Notes: generated from the letters alone by a model not told the origin. Positions 24,404 through 32,826 are shown, counted from the first letter of the stretch. The stretch: DNA of 64,000 bases from Chlamydiales bacterium (GCA_024233395.1 JACKPR010000005.1:101751-165750); one strand, 5' to 3'. Numbers and translations: made by a program.

Positions 24404-26113
24404 TGGTTTTTCATAACTTTTGGGTCCATTTTGATACCCAACAGCTTCTCTCCACCATTTAGGATACCCAATTTCTTTCCCCACCTTGGGTTTATTAATG
24501 TATCCATCGGTATATTTTTCAACTAAGTATTTTGATAAACCTGCCCACTCACTAAATACCTGTTGAGCATTCTGATCACAATAATGCGTTAGATACTCTT
24601 TGACTTTCTTTAAATCTTTACCATTTTGATAGAGTTTCAGAGCATTTTGCTCAACATTGTCTTGGTTATTAAACTCGCCTTCCTCCAGTTTTGTTTGCAA
24701 TGCTTGAATATCCTTAATCATATAGTCAAACTTTTGTGAAGACCAATTAGACACAAAATTAAAGATCCACCATGCACCATCGAATGTGAAATCATATGAG
24801 TTTGTGATTTCAAGAGGTTTTGGTAAATTATTGACCCCTACATAATAGGGAATAAAACAGTTTGTATAGGGCTGATCAAGTCCTAACCAGCATACTCCGC
24901 CAATCGGATCAGGAAGATGACCTCGAATTTGATTCACATACACATAACCGCAATAATAAACCGAAATCGGCCTTTCCCATGCACCTTCTAACTTTGGATT
25001 TTTTTCACCGGGATGGTTATTCCAAGTGGTGTCGTAAGGACCTAAAAAGCGATTTGCACATCCAAAAGGACCTGCAGCTAACCCTTTCATCAGGTCAAAT
25101 TCTGTTCCTTGATAATAGTCTCGATAAAGTGCCATCACATCTTGAACAGTCATTTTCTTATCAGGTTTAATTGAAAAGGAATAGTCTCTAGTATAAGCAT
25201 TCTCAACCCATGGGCTTAAATTAAGAGAGGGAGCAATACGGCTAAAAGCACGCCAGACTCTTCTTAAACAATAATAGGGATGATTATATTCTCCAGGGCT
25301 TACAGAAGGTAACCAATCAAGTAGCTTTTTACTTTTTGGATCCCACCAACCATACTTTTGTGCGGTTGGGAACAAATGTTTTGAATACATGATATCGGGA
25401 TCATCTTGGACAACGTCTCTAATTCTAAATTCATTTGCAGCAACAAACACTTCTCCATCAGGAACTTTTTTAGCAACCCATATGGCTCCCCTACCACTAG
25501 GAGGATTACAAATTTCAAAAACCCACCCTTCTTCTGGATCTGCAATCAGTAATGTTTCTCCCCATCCATTATATCCATATTGATCCGCTAATTCCCCAAT
25601 GAGTGCAATCGCTTCACGTGCTTTTTTACATCTTTCAAGAGCAATTCTCGAAAGTTCTCCAATACAAAAGAGACGATCTTTTGTATCTTTTGTTAAAGTC
25701 GTATCTACATTAGCAGCATTGGTACATTCCCCTAGAGCGAGCTGATGTTCATTGATAATTCCATAATTTGCATCAAAAAAGGCATAGGTATGAGGAACTT
25801 GATCAATATAACCAATAGGCTGCGTCGGTGGATAATCAGGGATGTTGTATCCCGGTCCGCGACTTTTTCCAACATAACGAGGATACATCGCATTTCCATC
25901 GGGATATACAGGACGTTTTGATCCTTTGGGATGATCCATTGCTGGAACATAAATAATCCTTTGATCTCCTACTTCATCATCATCGGAGTGAGCAACTAAA
26001 ACGGAACCATCAGTGGTTGCTCCTTTCGTGATAAGCATTGTTGTACAACACATCCCAGAAAAACTCATGCCCATGAGAGCAAAAAAAGTAATAATCGCTA
26101 TACCCTTTTTCAT
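24398..26113 (-). CDS. exported C69-family dipeptidase (PepD/U34-like)
   Basis: A 571-residue protein: a signal peptide (MKKGIAIITFFALMGMSFSG), then CCTTMLITKGATTDGSVLVAHSDDDE, where the Cys before TT is the N-terminal nucleophile of the Ntn-hydrolase C69 family. NYGIINEHQLALGE and WGETLLIADPEEGWVFEI are further family motifs. It cleaves dipeptides outside the cytoplasm. I use ATG 26113; the TTG at 26137 would add eight residues before the signal peptide. It is divergent from two other exported-protein genes, so the locus has an extracytoplasmic theme. Confidence 0.88.
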   Translation of the reverse strand: MKKGIAIITFFALMGMSFSGMCCTTMLITKGATTDGSVLVAHSDDDEVGDQRIIYVPAMDHPKGSKRPVYPDGNAMYPRYVGKSRGPGYNIPDYPPTQPIGYIDQVPHTYAFFDANYGIINEHQLALGECTNAANVDTTLTKDTKDRLFCIGELSRIALERCKKAREAIALIGELADQYGYNGWGETLLIADPEEGWVFEICNPPSGRGAIWVAKKVPDGEVFVAANEFRIRDVVQDDPDIMYSKHLFPTAQKYGWWDPKSKKLLDWLPSVSPGEYNHPYYCLRRVWRAFSRIAPSLNLSPWVENAYTRDYSFSIKPDKKMTVQDVMALYRDYYQGTEFDLMKGLAAGPFGCANRFLGPYDTTWNNHPGEKNPKLEGAWERPISVYYCGYVYVNQIRGHLPDPIGGVCWLGLDQPYTNCFIPYYVGVNNLPKPLEITNSYDFTFDGAWWIFNFVSNWSSQKFDYMIKDIQALQTKLEEGEFNNQDNVEQNALKLYQNGKDLKKVKEYLTHYCDQNAQQVFSEWAGLSKYLVEKYTDGYINKPKVGKEIGYPKWWREAVGYQNGPKSYEKPR

Positions 26114-26249
26114 CTTTAAACCTATCCGCAAATTCAAACACCTTTTTTATCTATTTTTTTCATAGCTGTTTTAATCAAAAAATTCAAATTGAAATGTCAT
26201 TCAATTATGCCAGAATAGATCATCTTAAGAACCTTGAAAAGGTGGGGCT

Positions 26250-26272
26250 TTTTTATCCCCTTAAGTAAGTTC
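26250..26272. other. GGGG-CCCC hairpin in the divergent intergenic region
   Basis: GGGGCTTTTTTATCCCC, preceded by CCTTGAAAAGG, lies between the divergent dipeptidase gene and the 157-aa gene. A nearby CAGAATAGATCA is shared with the lipoprotein 3' end and its fragment at 24262. No clear regulatory role can be assigned. Confidence 0.35.
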
Positions 26273-26340
26273 TTTTGAAATGGACAAATAAAGTTTTTTT
26301 TTGTAACCTTTCTTTATTTTATCATTTACGTGAGGTTTGA

Positions 26341-26814
26341 ATGGAAATTTTAAAAAATTTTCTCAAAGCGGCAGCAATCGTTATCACGCTAACAGTTTCA
26401 TCAACACTCTGCGCAGATATGAAAGTCACATTTACAAATGACACCTCTGAGTACGCATTTTACTTTAACTCTGACTACAGTACAAAAGTCTCCCCAGGGG
26501 AAAGTCATACCTTTACCTTAAAAGACCACACCACAATGGTCGTTGGAATGGACTATATGGAACATCCAACACCTTGGGTAAAATATGGTCTTGGATATGG
26601 TGGTGTTTCTTACTCTATTGATCCTTCTAGTGGACAGGCTAATTTTAGTTTTAGCCTAGGACCTGCCTCAGCATCTTCTATTGAAGAAAAACCCCCTGCC
26701 ATCATGATTTCAGGAGGCGTAAGCATGGAAGGAACTGACAGTTGGAAAAAAGGTATTTCTCTACAGCCTCATGGAACTAGCGCACCGACGACAGTGAAAT
26801 TTACGGATCAGTAA
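26341..26814 (+). CDS. hypothetical exported protein upstream of the chitinase
   Basis: A 157-residue protein with a signal peptide (cleavage near TLCA-DMK, residue ~24) and a predicted all-beta body (MKVTFTNDTSEYAFYF, YSIDPSSGQANFSFSLG). GAGG precedes the ATG. It lies 64 bp before the chitinase in the same direction, with a hairpin between, so they may be expressed together. No catalytic motif is seen; a carbohydrate-binding or structural role is only a guess from the neighbour. Confidence 0.7.
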   Translation: MEILKNFLKAAAIVITLTVSSTLCADMKVTFTNDTSEYAFYFNSDYSTKVSPGESHTFTLKDHTTMVVGMDYMEHPTPWVKYGLGYGGVSYSIDPSSGQANFSFSLGPASASSIEEKPPAIMISGGVSMEGTDSWKKGISLQPHGTSAPTTVKFTDQ

Positions 26815-26829
26815 ATCTCAGACACAAAT

Positions 26830-26849
26830 GCACCCCTATTATGGGGTGC
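26830..26849 (+). terminator. intercistronic hairpin before the chitinase gene
   Basis: GCACCCC / GGGGTGC with a six-base loop lies between the 157-aa gene and the chitinase, without a T-tract. It is more likely an RNA-processing or attenuation hairpin than a full terminator. Confidence 0.4.
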
Positions 26850-26878
26850 CAATCATCATAACAATATAGGAGATATGC

Positions 26879-28276
26879 ATGAATCTTATCAGGAAAGCAT
26901 TACTGCTATTTTCTGTTTCTCTTTTTGGACTTTCAGCTCCGGTTTGGGGAAGCAATAATTATAAAGTGGTCGGATATTACGAAAATTGGGCGCAGTGGCG
27001 TCCTGATAAAGGGAAAGCCTATCCACATCAAATGGATCCATCAAAAGTCTCTCACCTTTGCTATGCTTTTGCTTACTTTAATTTTAAAGGTCCTGGTATC
27101 AGCGGCCCAGGAAAATATGTTGTTACTGATGATTGGAAAGTTTACCCCGTTGAGTGGACAGACTTGAATGAAGTTCCAGATTCAACCGGACAAAAAACAA
27201 TCGCTCCTTCTCTATATAACCAATGCACCGGGTATGACCTCAAGCAACTAGAGAAATTTGAAATGAAGAGTCTTAAAGAAGAAAATCCCAATCTAAAGGT
27301 TCTTATTTCTATTGGCGGATGGAACTTCTGTAATCCCGATGATGATCAGTATGGAGGTAAGTATACTTATCAGTTCTTCAGCCAAATGGTTGCAAACCCT
27401 GATCACCGCAAGGCATTCATTGATTCTATTTGTGACTACGCTAAAACGTACCATTTTGACGGGGTTGATTTTGACTGGGAATATCCCGCTTCCGATAAGC
27501 ATGGAGGAACTGCGGAGGATTACCAAAACTATTTAACTTTTTTCAAAGAACTCCGAGCACAAATCGAGAATTCAGGAAATGGATTGATCATTACAATGGC
27601 CTCAGCTCCCTTTGTTCCAAGTGGGACTCTAAGTGGCACTTATCAATCTGAGTCCGGAGCAACCAAAACAGTCGATCCAAGCAACCCAGCAACCTATTTT
27701 TCTTGGCTCAAAGATTGTTCGGAGTATCTCGACTGGTTCAATGTCATGTGTTATGACTATTATGGCCCATGGCCAGGTCAGGAAGGCACCCTTCCCAACG
27801 CCCCGACAAAAGAAAGTGACGATCTCTATAGCGTTGAAAAAACAATCAAGTACTATTTAGATGCAGGAGTCGATCAGTCAAAAATTATTATCGGCGTCCC
27901 TTCTTACGGGCATTCCTATGCTGGTGTTAATTTCTCCGATGAAAATTATGGCCCTGGAAATACGTTTACGGGACCCGATGTTGCAGGAAAATATACAGGA
28001 ACTCCCGGCTTCCTTGCATACTATGAAATCATAGATCAAATTCAAACCCTAGGATGGCTCATTGGTGGTTTTGATAAAGCTTCACAAACCCCTTATGCTT
28101 ACAATGCCGGAGGGAAACGATGGGTCTCCTATGATAATCAAGACTCTATTGCCGCTAAAATGGCCCTTATTAAACAACATTCTCTAGGGGGTGCCATGAT
28201 GTGGTCGCTTGACGATGATGACTTTAACAATAAGTTTCCGCTCCTGACAAAAATCAATCAAGAGCTCAATCCTTAA
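26879..28276 (+). CDS. exported GH18 chitinase
   Basis: A 465-residue enzyme: a signal peptide (residues ~1-24, ending VWGS), then a GH18 TIM barrel with KVVGYYENWAQWRP (strand 1), LKVLISIGGWNF (strand 3), FDGVDFDWEYP (the DxxDxDxE catalytic motif, Glu near residue 202), FNVMCYDYYGPWPGQ and GAMMWSLDDDDF. It hydrolyses beta-1,4-GlcNAc linkages in chitin or chitooligosaccharides. No separate chitin-binding module is visible. AGGAG lies before the ATG. A chitinase is not a standard chlamydial gene and suggests contact with a chitin-containing or cyst-forming host. Confidence 0.93.
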   Translation: MNLIRKALLLFSVSLFGLSAPVWGSNNYKVVGYYENWAQWRPDKGKAYPHQMDPSKVSHLCYAFAYFNFKGPGISGPGKYVVTDDWKVYPVEWTDLNEVPDSTGQKTIAPSLYNQCTGYDLKQLEKFEMKSLKEENPNLKVLISIGGWNFCNPDDDQYGGKYTYQFFSQMVANPDHRKAFIDSICDYAKTYHFDGVDFDWEYPASDKHGGTAEDYQNYLTFFKELRAQIENSGNGLIITMASAPFVPSGTLSGTYQSESGATKTVDPSNPATYFSWLKDCSEYLDWFNVMCYDYYGPWPGQEGTLPNAPTKESDDLYSVEKTIKYYLDAGVDQSKIIIGVPSYGHSYAGVNFSDENYGPGNTFTGPDVAGKYTGTPGFLAYYEIIDQIQTLGWLIGGFDKASQTPYAYNAGGKRWVSYDNQDSIAAKMALIKQHSLGGAMMWSLDDDDFNNKFPLLTKINQELNP

Positions 28277-28285
28277 CACAGATTT

Positions 28286-28325
28286 GCACCTTCTCCAACA
28301 CTTCTTAGGAAGTAGGGGAAGGTGC
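28286..28325. terminator. hairpin after the chitinase gene
   Basis: GCACCTTCTCC and GGGGAAGGTGC pair, with an inner CACTTCTTAGGAAGTA loop that can itself pair. CAAAAAA follows. It lies between the convergent chitinase and lipoprotein genes. Confidence 0.6.
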
Positions 28326-28347
28326 ACCAAAAAATGTACAGTTGAAC

Positions 28348-28683
28348 TTAATAATTAGGATAGGGATCTTCTGAATAGATCGCTTCAAATGGAGGAGGAT
28401 TGGAGAGTTTCATATATTTCCCTATAACTTTTCCATCTTGAATCACGATGTAGTAACGTCGTTGTTCAATCACCTGGTTTCCCATAGTGATTTTTTCGAT
28501 ATATTCATAGGTTTCTTTGTCCCCTTCACGAGAAACGATTTGATAGGGTTTCCCAAATCGGTGTTCGATATCAGAAGCTTTCATCCCGACTTCGACTTCA
28601 GCATACTTATCCCGCGTCATCACTTCGGAATTGGTTGCACACCCTAATAAAAACAAAAGACCAAATACAAACAAATATCTCAT
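28348..28683 (-). CDS. small lipoprotein, BamE/SmpA-OmlA-like
   Basis: A 111-residue lipoprotein with signal peptide and lipobox LLGC (Cys ~15), then a short beta-alpha-beta body with YAEVEVGMKASDIEHRFGKP, the pattern of BamE/SmpA-like domains (a G.....V...LG.P turn). It probably sits in the outer membrane, facing the periplasm. A truncated copy of its 3' end remains at 24262-24313. Assignment to the BamE-like fold is moderate; it may not be BamE itself. Confidence 0.7.
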   Translation of the reverse strand: MRYLFVFGLLFLLGCATNSEVMTRDKYAEVEVGMKASDIEHRFGKPYQIVSREGDKETYEYIEKITMGNQVIEQRRYYIVIQDGKVIGKYMKLSNPPPFEAIYSEDPYPNY

Positions 28684-28768
28684 AATAAACCTACCTTGTT
28701 TTTTTAATAATTTATTATATTATTTATTAGCAACACGGTTTATTTTTTTACACATCGTGATTCAGAAA

Positions 28769-29224
28769 CTAATCTTTAGTTTCCTCCACCGGGCGCCAGA
28801 TCTTTCCATGAATGACGGTGCGAAAGTCATCATTTGTTGCATATTCTGCATGCATCAGATAGGTGTCAGGAATTTCACTCCTTTCGTAGAACTCAAACCC
28901 TTCAAAGCCGAGATGGTCTAAACGAAATTCCCATCCAATCAACTTATCGTTAATCATTCCCTTCCCCACAACTTTCCCAAGAGATTGGTTCTCAAGTTCT
29001 ATCGAAAAAGCTTTACGAGTAATATCATAGAAAGCAAATTGATTTTGCATCACATCGGAAAGGCCTGAAATTTGAATTTCTTGAGTAGATTCAATCCTAC
29101 CCTTTTCTCCTTCAGGGACTTTCCACCGCGTATAAAATGGAAGCTCTTCATCCATCATTGAAAGAGTAATCTTTCCTTCTCCGATCCAGGTTCCAGGTTT
29201 TAAAATAAATGGATGCTTCGTCAA
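28769..29224 (-). CDS. hypothetical protein translationally coupled to rodA (TTG start)
   Basis: About 151 residues from a TTG at 29224 that overlaps the rodA stop (TTGA), with AGAAGG 8 bases upstream. A longer in-frame reading to 29347 would lie entirely inside rodA, so the TTG is preferred. The sequence suggests a small beta-barrel: PGTWIGEGKITLS, a central SLGKVVGKGMI and ending HGKIWRPV. No family recognised with certainty; a lipocalin-like or DUF1579-like fold is possible. Confidence 0.6.
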   Translation of the reverse strand: MTKHPFILKPGTWIGEGKITLSMMDEELPFYTRWKVPEGEKGRIESTQEIQISGLSDVMQNQFAFYDITRKAFSIELENQSLGKVVGKGMINDKLIGWEFRLDHLGFEGFEFYERSEIPDTYLMHAEYATNDDFRTVIHGKIWRPVEETKD

Positions 29225-30354
29225 AACATAAACCTTCTTGTATAGATGCTTTGTAATATACCTAGGGCGCTCATCGTCAAAGTCACAGAGGACCCACCAT
29301 AGGTTACAAGAACCAAAGGGACTCCGGTAATGGGCAAAAAGCCACACATCATTCCGATATTGATCACCACATGAATTGCCAAATAGACAGCGATTCCAGC
29401 GGACAAAACCCGCCCAAAATGGTCTCTAGCAACTGCTGTAACTTGAAAACTACAATAAATCAGTCCGAAAAACAAGAGTAACATGAAAATAGCCCCAAAA
29501 ATTCCAAATTCCTCAGCAAATGCGGGGAAAACCGAGTCTGTATGAGCTGCGGGAAGAAATTGCCGCCCTGTAAATAAGCTTTTTTTGAACCCACTTCCTG
29601 TATACTTTCCTAAAGCTATGGCTGTTTTTGCAGCTTGGTGATGATAGGTATCAGGATCAAACCGTTCATATTGGTATTCTTTTAAAACCTTTGTTGCAAC
29701 TGGTCTAAGTTCTTCATGGTCTAATACCCCCGTGAAAATTAGAGAAATTAAAATAAGAGCTGCCACCGCTAAGGCAGACATGATTTTGATCACTCCTTTT
29801 CTAATTCCCCCAAAATAAAACATCCCGAGTGTCATGGGAAACAAAACCATGGCTGATCCCAGATCAGGCTGCTTCAATATTAAGAGAAAAGGAATTAAAA
29901 CAATTATCGCTGCTTGAAAAAATGTCCGCCAATCTCCAACGCTTCTTCCCTTCTTTTCTAGAAACCAACTTAATGTAAAAACAAGGGAAAGCTTTGCATA
30001 CTCAGAGGGCTGAAGTGTCCCACCAATAAAAGGAATGCGGTACCAGCGATGAACATGCTGAATCGGTTCTGTAAAAAAAAGGCCTAGTAGAAGTAGAATG
30101 GTTCCAACATAAAGAACCCAGGCCCACTCTCTGAGTTTGTGGTAATCGAGGCCTGCAAAAAAAAGGTAACAAAGAATTCCAACACCAAAACGTTGGATTT
30201 GGTTTTTAACATGTGGGGTAAAGAATATATCTTCCCCTGTAAGCTGAACCTCTGAAGTCGTAGAAGCAATGATAAGAATGCTCATTATCATGAGTGCCAT
30301 GATAAAAGGAAGTGTTCTAAAATCAATGCGTCTTAAAACTTGATGGTTCCACAT
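29221..30354 (-). CDS. rodA: RodA, SEDS peptidoglycan polymerase
   Basis: A 377-residue protein with ten transmembrane segments and SEDS motifs: RWYRIPFIGGTLQPSEYAKL, KQPDLGSAMVLFP and PITGVPLVLVTYGGSS. It polymerises glycan strands of peptidoglycan with a class B PBP. In Chlamydia rodA lies next to birA (CT726/CT725), the same divergent arrangement as here. Its stop overlaps the start of the downstream 151-aa gene. Confidence 0.93.
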   Translation of the reverse strand: MWNHQVLRRIDFRTLPFIMALMIMSILIIASTTSEVQLTGEDIFFTPHVKNQIQRFGVGILCYLFFAGLDYHKLREWAWVLYVGTILLLLGLFFTEPIQHVHRWYRIPFIGGTLQPSEYAKLSLVFTLSWFLEKKGRSVGDWRTFFQAAIIVLIPFLLILKQPDLGSAMVLFPMTLGMFYFGGIRKGVIKIMSALAVAALILISLIFTGVLDHEELRPVATKVLKEYQYERFDPDTYHHQAAKTAIALGKYTGSGFKKSLFTGRQFLPAAHTDSVFPAFAEEFGIFGAIFMLLLFFGLIYCSFQVTAVARDHFGRVLSAGIAVYLAIHVVINIGMMCGFLPITGVPLVLVTYGGSSVTLTMSALGILQSIYTRRFMF

Positions 30355-30385
30355 AACACTTTATTGTCCATAATTTGGAGTTATT

Positions 30386-31120
30386 ATGGTAGAAAAAGTC
30401 ACACAAATTCACTTAGAAAAGGTGAATTCCACCAATACTTATGCCAAGGAAAATTATTCCCATTTTGACTTAAGCAAAATCACATGTATCACTGCGGATG
30501 AACAAACTGCAGGGCGAGGGCGTTTTAATCGAAGTTGGGTGTCTCCTAAGGGAGAGAATATTTATCTCACCTACTTTTTTACGATGGATAAAAAAATCAT
30601 GGACCTCAACAATATCGCTCAAATCCTCTCACTAAGTGTCACAAAACTCTTAAACAAAGTAGGCCTTTCTCCACACATTAAGTGGCCCAACGATGTTTTG
30701 GTTAATGGAAAAAAAATCGCAGGCATTCTTTGTGAAACGATTGATCTTCACGATAAATTTGGGGTGATCTTAGGAACAGGGATCAATGTCAATATGTCTA
30801 AAGAAGCTCTAGATGAAATTGATCAACCAGCAACATCTCTTCTTGTTGAATTTGGAGAAAAACAAGAATTAGTTCCTTTGATTAATATGTTGGAGGGCTT
30901 CTTTCTTGAAGATTATCACCTCTATAAAAGAGATGGCTTTAAACCTTTTTATATGAGCTATGATGCTCTTCTAACACATAAAGGAAAACCGATTACCCTT
31001 AAACAAAATGGCCACCTGATTTCAGGAACCCTTCACTCACTTAACCCTGATGGTCGATTGAATATTCTTTTAGATAATGGTGAGATTCAAACGCTATCTT
31101 CAGGAGAAATCAAAAAATAG
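30386..31120 (+). CDS. birA: biotin-protein ligase (no DNA-binding domain)
   Basis: A 244-residue protein with TAGRGRFNRSWVSPKGENIYLT (biotinyl-AMP loop) and KWPNDVLVNGKKIAGILCE, followed by the small C-terminal beta domain. It attaches biotin to the acetyl-CoA carboxylase carrier protein. The N-terminal HTH of E. coli BirA is missing, so it should not act as a repressor. GGAG lies 8 bases before ATG; it is divergent from rodA with a 31-bp gap. Confidence 0.92.
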   Translation: MVEKVTQIHLEKVNSTNTYAKENYSHFDLSKITCITADEQTAGRGRFNRSWVSPKGENIYLTYFFTMDKKIMDLNNIAQILSLSVTKLLNKVGLSPHIKWPNDVLVNGKKIAGILCETIDLHDKFGVILGTGINVNMSKEALDEIDQPATSLLVEFGEKQELVPLINMLEGFFLEDYHLYKRDGFKPFYMSYDALLTHKGKPITLKQNGHLISGTLHSLNPDGRLNILLDNGEIQTLSSGEIKK

Positions 31121-31471
31121 GCTTATTAATCGAATCGGAACTTGTTTGGGTATATGTTCGATATCACTATAGTTTCCTGATTGATGACAAAAGGGATCTT
31201 TTGGACCAAACCATCGATCTTTTTGCTGAAGTTTTTTCCAAATCGTATCAACTGCATAGGGAGAGCTTTGTCTCATCAACATTGAGAAAGGCGAGCTCTT
31301 CCAGAAGAGACTTTTTTCTCTCTGGTGGTCGGTTTAAATTATAGCTAAAACAGTTTAAAATTTAATATTGTCAAAAAAAACATTTCTATTAATGGCGCTT
31401 ATTAAAATAATTAATTATATTTAATTTAATTAAATTTCTATTATAATTACTTTTAAACAAAGGAGTTCGAT
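31121..31471. other. gene-free interval with MITE end fragments and a peptide remnant
   Basis: No intact gene is visible. A lone family B terminal repeat (GAACTTGTTTGGGTA, 31138-31152) and a lone family A terminal repeat (TAGCTAAAACAGTTTAAAAT, from 31342) bracket about 190 bp. The minus strand between them is open for about 70 codons, including WFGPKDPFCHQSGNYSDIEH. From 31362 to the ribosome site of the next gene the sequence is very AT-rich. Confidence 0.55.
31153..31336 (-). pseudogene. possible gene remnant between two MITE ends
   Basis: The minus strand is open for about 60 codons, with a natural-looking composition (QSSPYAVDTIWKKLQQKDRW and FGPKDPFCHQSGNYSDIEH). An in-frame ATG at 31282 has no ribosome site, and the frame runs into the family B terminal repeat. 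It could be a fragment of a gene broken by the elements, or chance. No family recognised. Confidence 0.25.
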
Positions 31472-31735
31472 ATGGAAATTAATCCCGTTGGATCATCTGA
31501 AGAACTATCAGCTACCCAAGCATCATCTACTGAGCTTAGTGGAGTTTATGGAGAAAAAATCCAAACCATTAAAGAAAAAATTGCTCAAGGAGATTTTCAA
31601 GGTGCAAAAGAGCAAATTCTAAAAGAATTTGCTGAAATCGATGAAAAATACAAGGGTTGCTACATGTTCTTAGAGCTTGCTAAATTTAAAAGTGAACTCA
31701 ACACTCTTCTTAAGCAAGTTTCTGCAAAACTTTAA
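31472..31735 (+). CDS. small hypothetical protein (87 aa)
   Basis: An 87-residue protein with a Ser/Thr-rich N-terminus (residues 1-25) and a predicted helical body (YGEKIQTIKEKIAQGDFQGA, then FAEIDEKYKGCYMFLELAKF). AAGGAG lies 6 bases before ATG. No signal peptide. It is followed 6 bp after the stop by the nested repeat at 31742-32064. Function unknown; helical content and charge would fit a chaperone-like or structural protein, but this is weak. Confidence 0.65.
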   Translation: MEINPVGSSEELSATQASSTELSGVYGEKIQTIKEKIAQGDFQGAKEQILKEFAEIDEKYKGCYMFLELAKFKSELNTLLKQVSAKL

Positions 31736-31741
31736 TCAACT

Positions 31742-32064
31742 GAACTCTGGGTTTATAGCTAAAACAGTTTAAAATTGGGATGATTTACCCGGATCTTTCC
31801 GGTGTCTTTTGACTCCTTAAAACCTCTCCTTGTCTCATGGACAATGTTCTCGGTTTTAAGGAGTCAAAATCCATCAAAAATCTCTCGTTTAAATCATCCC
31901 AATTTTAAACTGTTTTAGCTATATTTGACTTATTGTCATAGGAGAGTTCTCTTAAATTCTTGAGCTTTTTATCGAAGGGAAGGGCCAAAGCGCCCTTTTC
32001 AAGATAAAAGACCCAAGAAGAAAGAGAAAAATCTTTGAGAATAAGTAAAATAAACCCAGAGTTC
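31742..32064. repeat. 155-bp inverted-repeat element (outer), copy 1, interrupted by MITE-A
   Basis: Outer ends GAACTCTGGGTTTA (31742-31755) and TAAACCCAGAGTTC (32051-32064). Removing the inserted MITE (31756-31921) and one TA leaves 155 bp, the same as copy 2 at 59523-59838. The internal sequence is over 90% identical by eye between the copies and includes the hairpin AAGGGC-CAAAGC-GCCCTT followed by TTC, so it may also act as a terminator. It lies between the convergent 87-aa and NifU-like genes. Confidence 0.85.
31756..31921. mobile_element. MITE-like element, family A, copy 2 (166 bp), nested in the outer repeat
   Basis: Flanked by TA on both sides (31754-31755 and 31922-31923). Terminal repeats run TAGCTAAAACAGTTTAAAAT then TGGGATGATTTA. 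The core is the reverse complement of copy 1 at 12319-12484, including CTCCTTAAAACC / GGTTTTAAGGAG arms. No ORF. A TA duplication and palindromic ends are features of non-autonomous Tc1/mariner or IS630-type elements, but no transposase is present in the window. Confidence 0.87.
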
Positions 32065-32067
32065 GGA

Positions 32068-32826
32068 TTAATACTGCAACAAAGATAAATCAGGCTTTAC
32101 ATCAAGGGAAGGTGAAAGGCGTGATCGCAAGATTTGTTGGATTGCGTCAAGAGTCGCACCTGTCGATGAGGGACAGGTGGTGCAAGCTCCTTGGTAAGCG
32201 ATAATGACCTCTCTCTCATCATTAAAAGCTGCAACTTCAATTCCCCCTGCATCGAGTTCGATATAGGGTTGAATTTCATCACGAATCACCTCTTTAATAT
32301 GATCAAGCTTTTCATCTGGAGAAAAGAGATGCCAATTGGGATGCCCTCCATCAGATTGTTGCCCTTCAGGAATGGGCTGAGTGAACGAAGGATCTTTAAG
32401 GGGAATATCGGTGCATTTATCTGCAGCTTCTTCAATGACTGATAAGACAAAGTTAATATCGGAGTCTGCAGTTTTGGGAAAAGCAGGGATATTGGTAAAG
32501 TCTCGAAGCTTGCGGTCGATTAAATCAGCCGTTAAGCGACGAGCTTGATCATAATTTTTTCTAAGGAGAACTTCACAGGCTGCATCTGAGGCTCCAATAA
32601 GTGTTGTTTCTCCAAAAGCGATGAATTTTGCATCAGCAATGATCCCGTCGGTTTCATCCACAACAATGGAAAAGATCAGTAGACTTCCATCCCTCTCTCC
32701 CTTTCCAGTAACAACGCGCATTTCTTGAAGGGCACCGGTATTTTCTTTAAAGGACCCTACATTACGAGGGTTAAGAATGCGTTCCTTTAATAGATTGCTA
32801 TATTCTGTCCAAGGATGAGGTTTCAT
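32068..32826 (-). CDS. NifU-like protein, degenerate scaffold domain plus Nfu domain
   Basis: A 252-residue protein. The N-terminal ~140 residues follow the IscU/NifU scaffold (ERILNPRNVGSF, FIAFGETTLIGASDAA), but the three cluster-ligand cysteines are missing: GERDG in place of ACGD, FGET in place of FGCG (E73), and DINF where the third is expected. The C-terminal domain (from ~168) is Nfu-like with GACTTCPSST (C215, C218). It probably carries rather than assembles Fe-S clusters. ATG 32826 overlaps the NifS-like stop (ATGA), with GGGAG upstream. Confidence 0.85.
   Translation of the reverse strand: MKPHPWTEYSNLLKERILNPRNVGSFKENTGALQEMRVVTGKGERDGSLLIFSIVVDETDGIIADAKFIAFGETTLIGASDAACEVLLRKNYDQARRLTADLIDRKLRDFTNIPAFPKTADSDINFVLSVIEEAADKCTDIPLKDPSFTQPIPEGQQSDGGHPNWHLFSPDEKLDHIKEVIRDEIQPYIELDAGGIEVAAFNDEREVIIAYQGACTTCPSSTGATLDAIQQILRSRLSPSLDVKPDLSLLQY

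Noticed and set aside
29225..29347. Longer N-terminus for the 151-aa protein after rodA
   Set aside because: It would be wholly inside the end of rodA; the coupled TTG with AGAAGG explains translation better.
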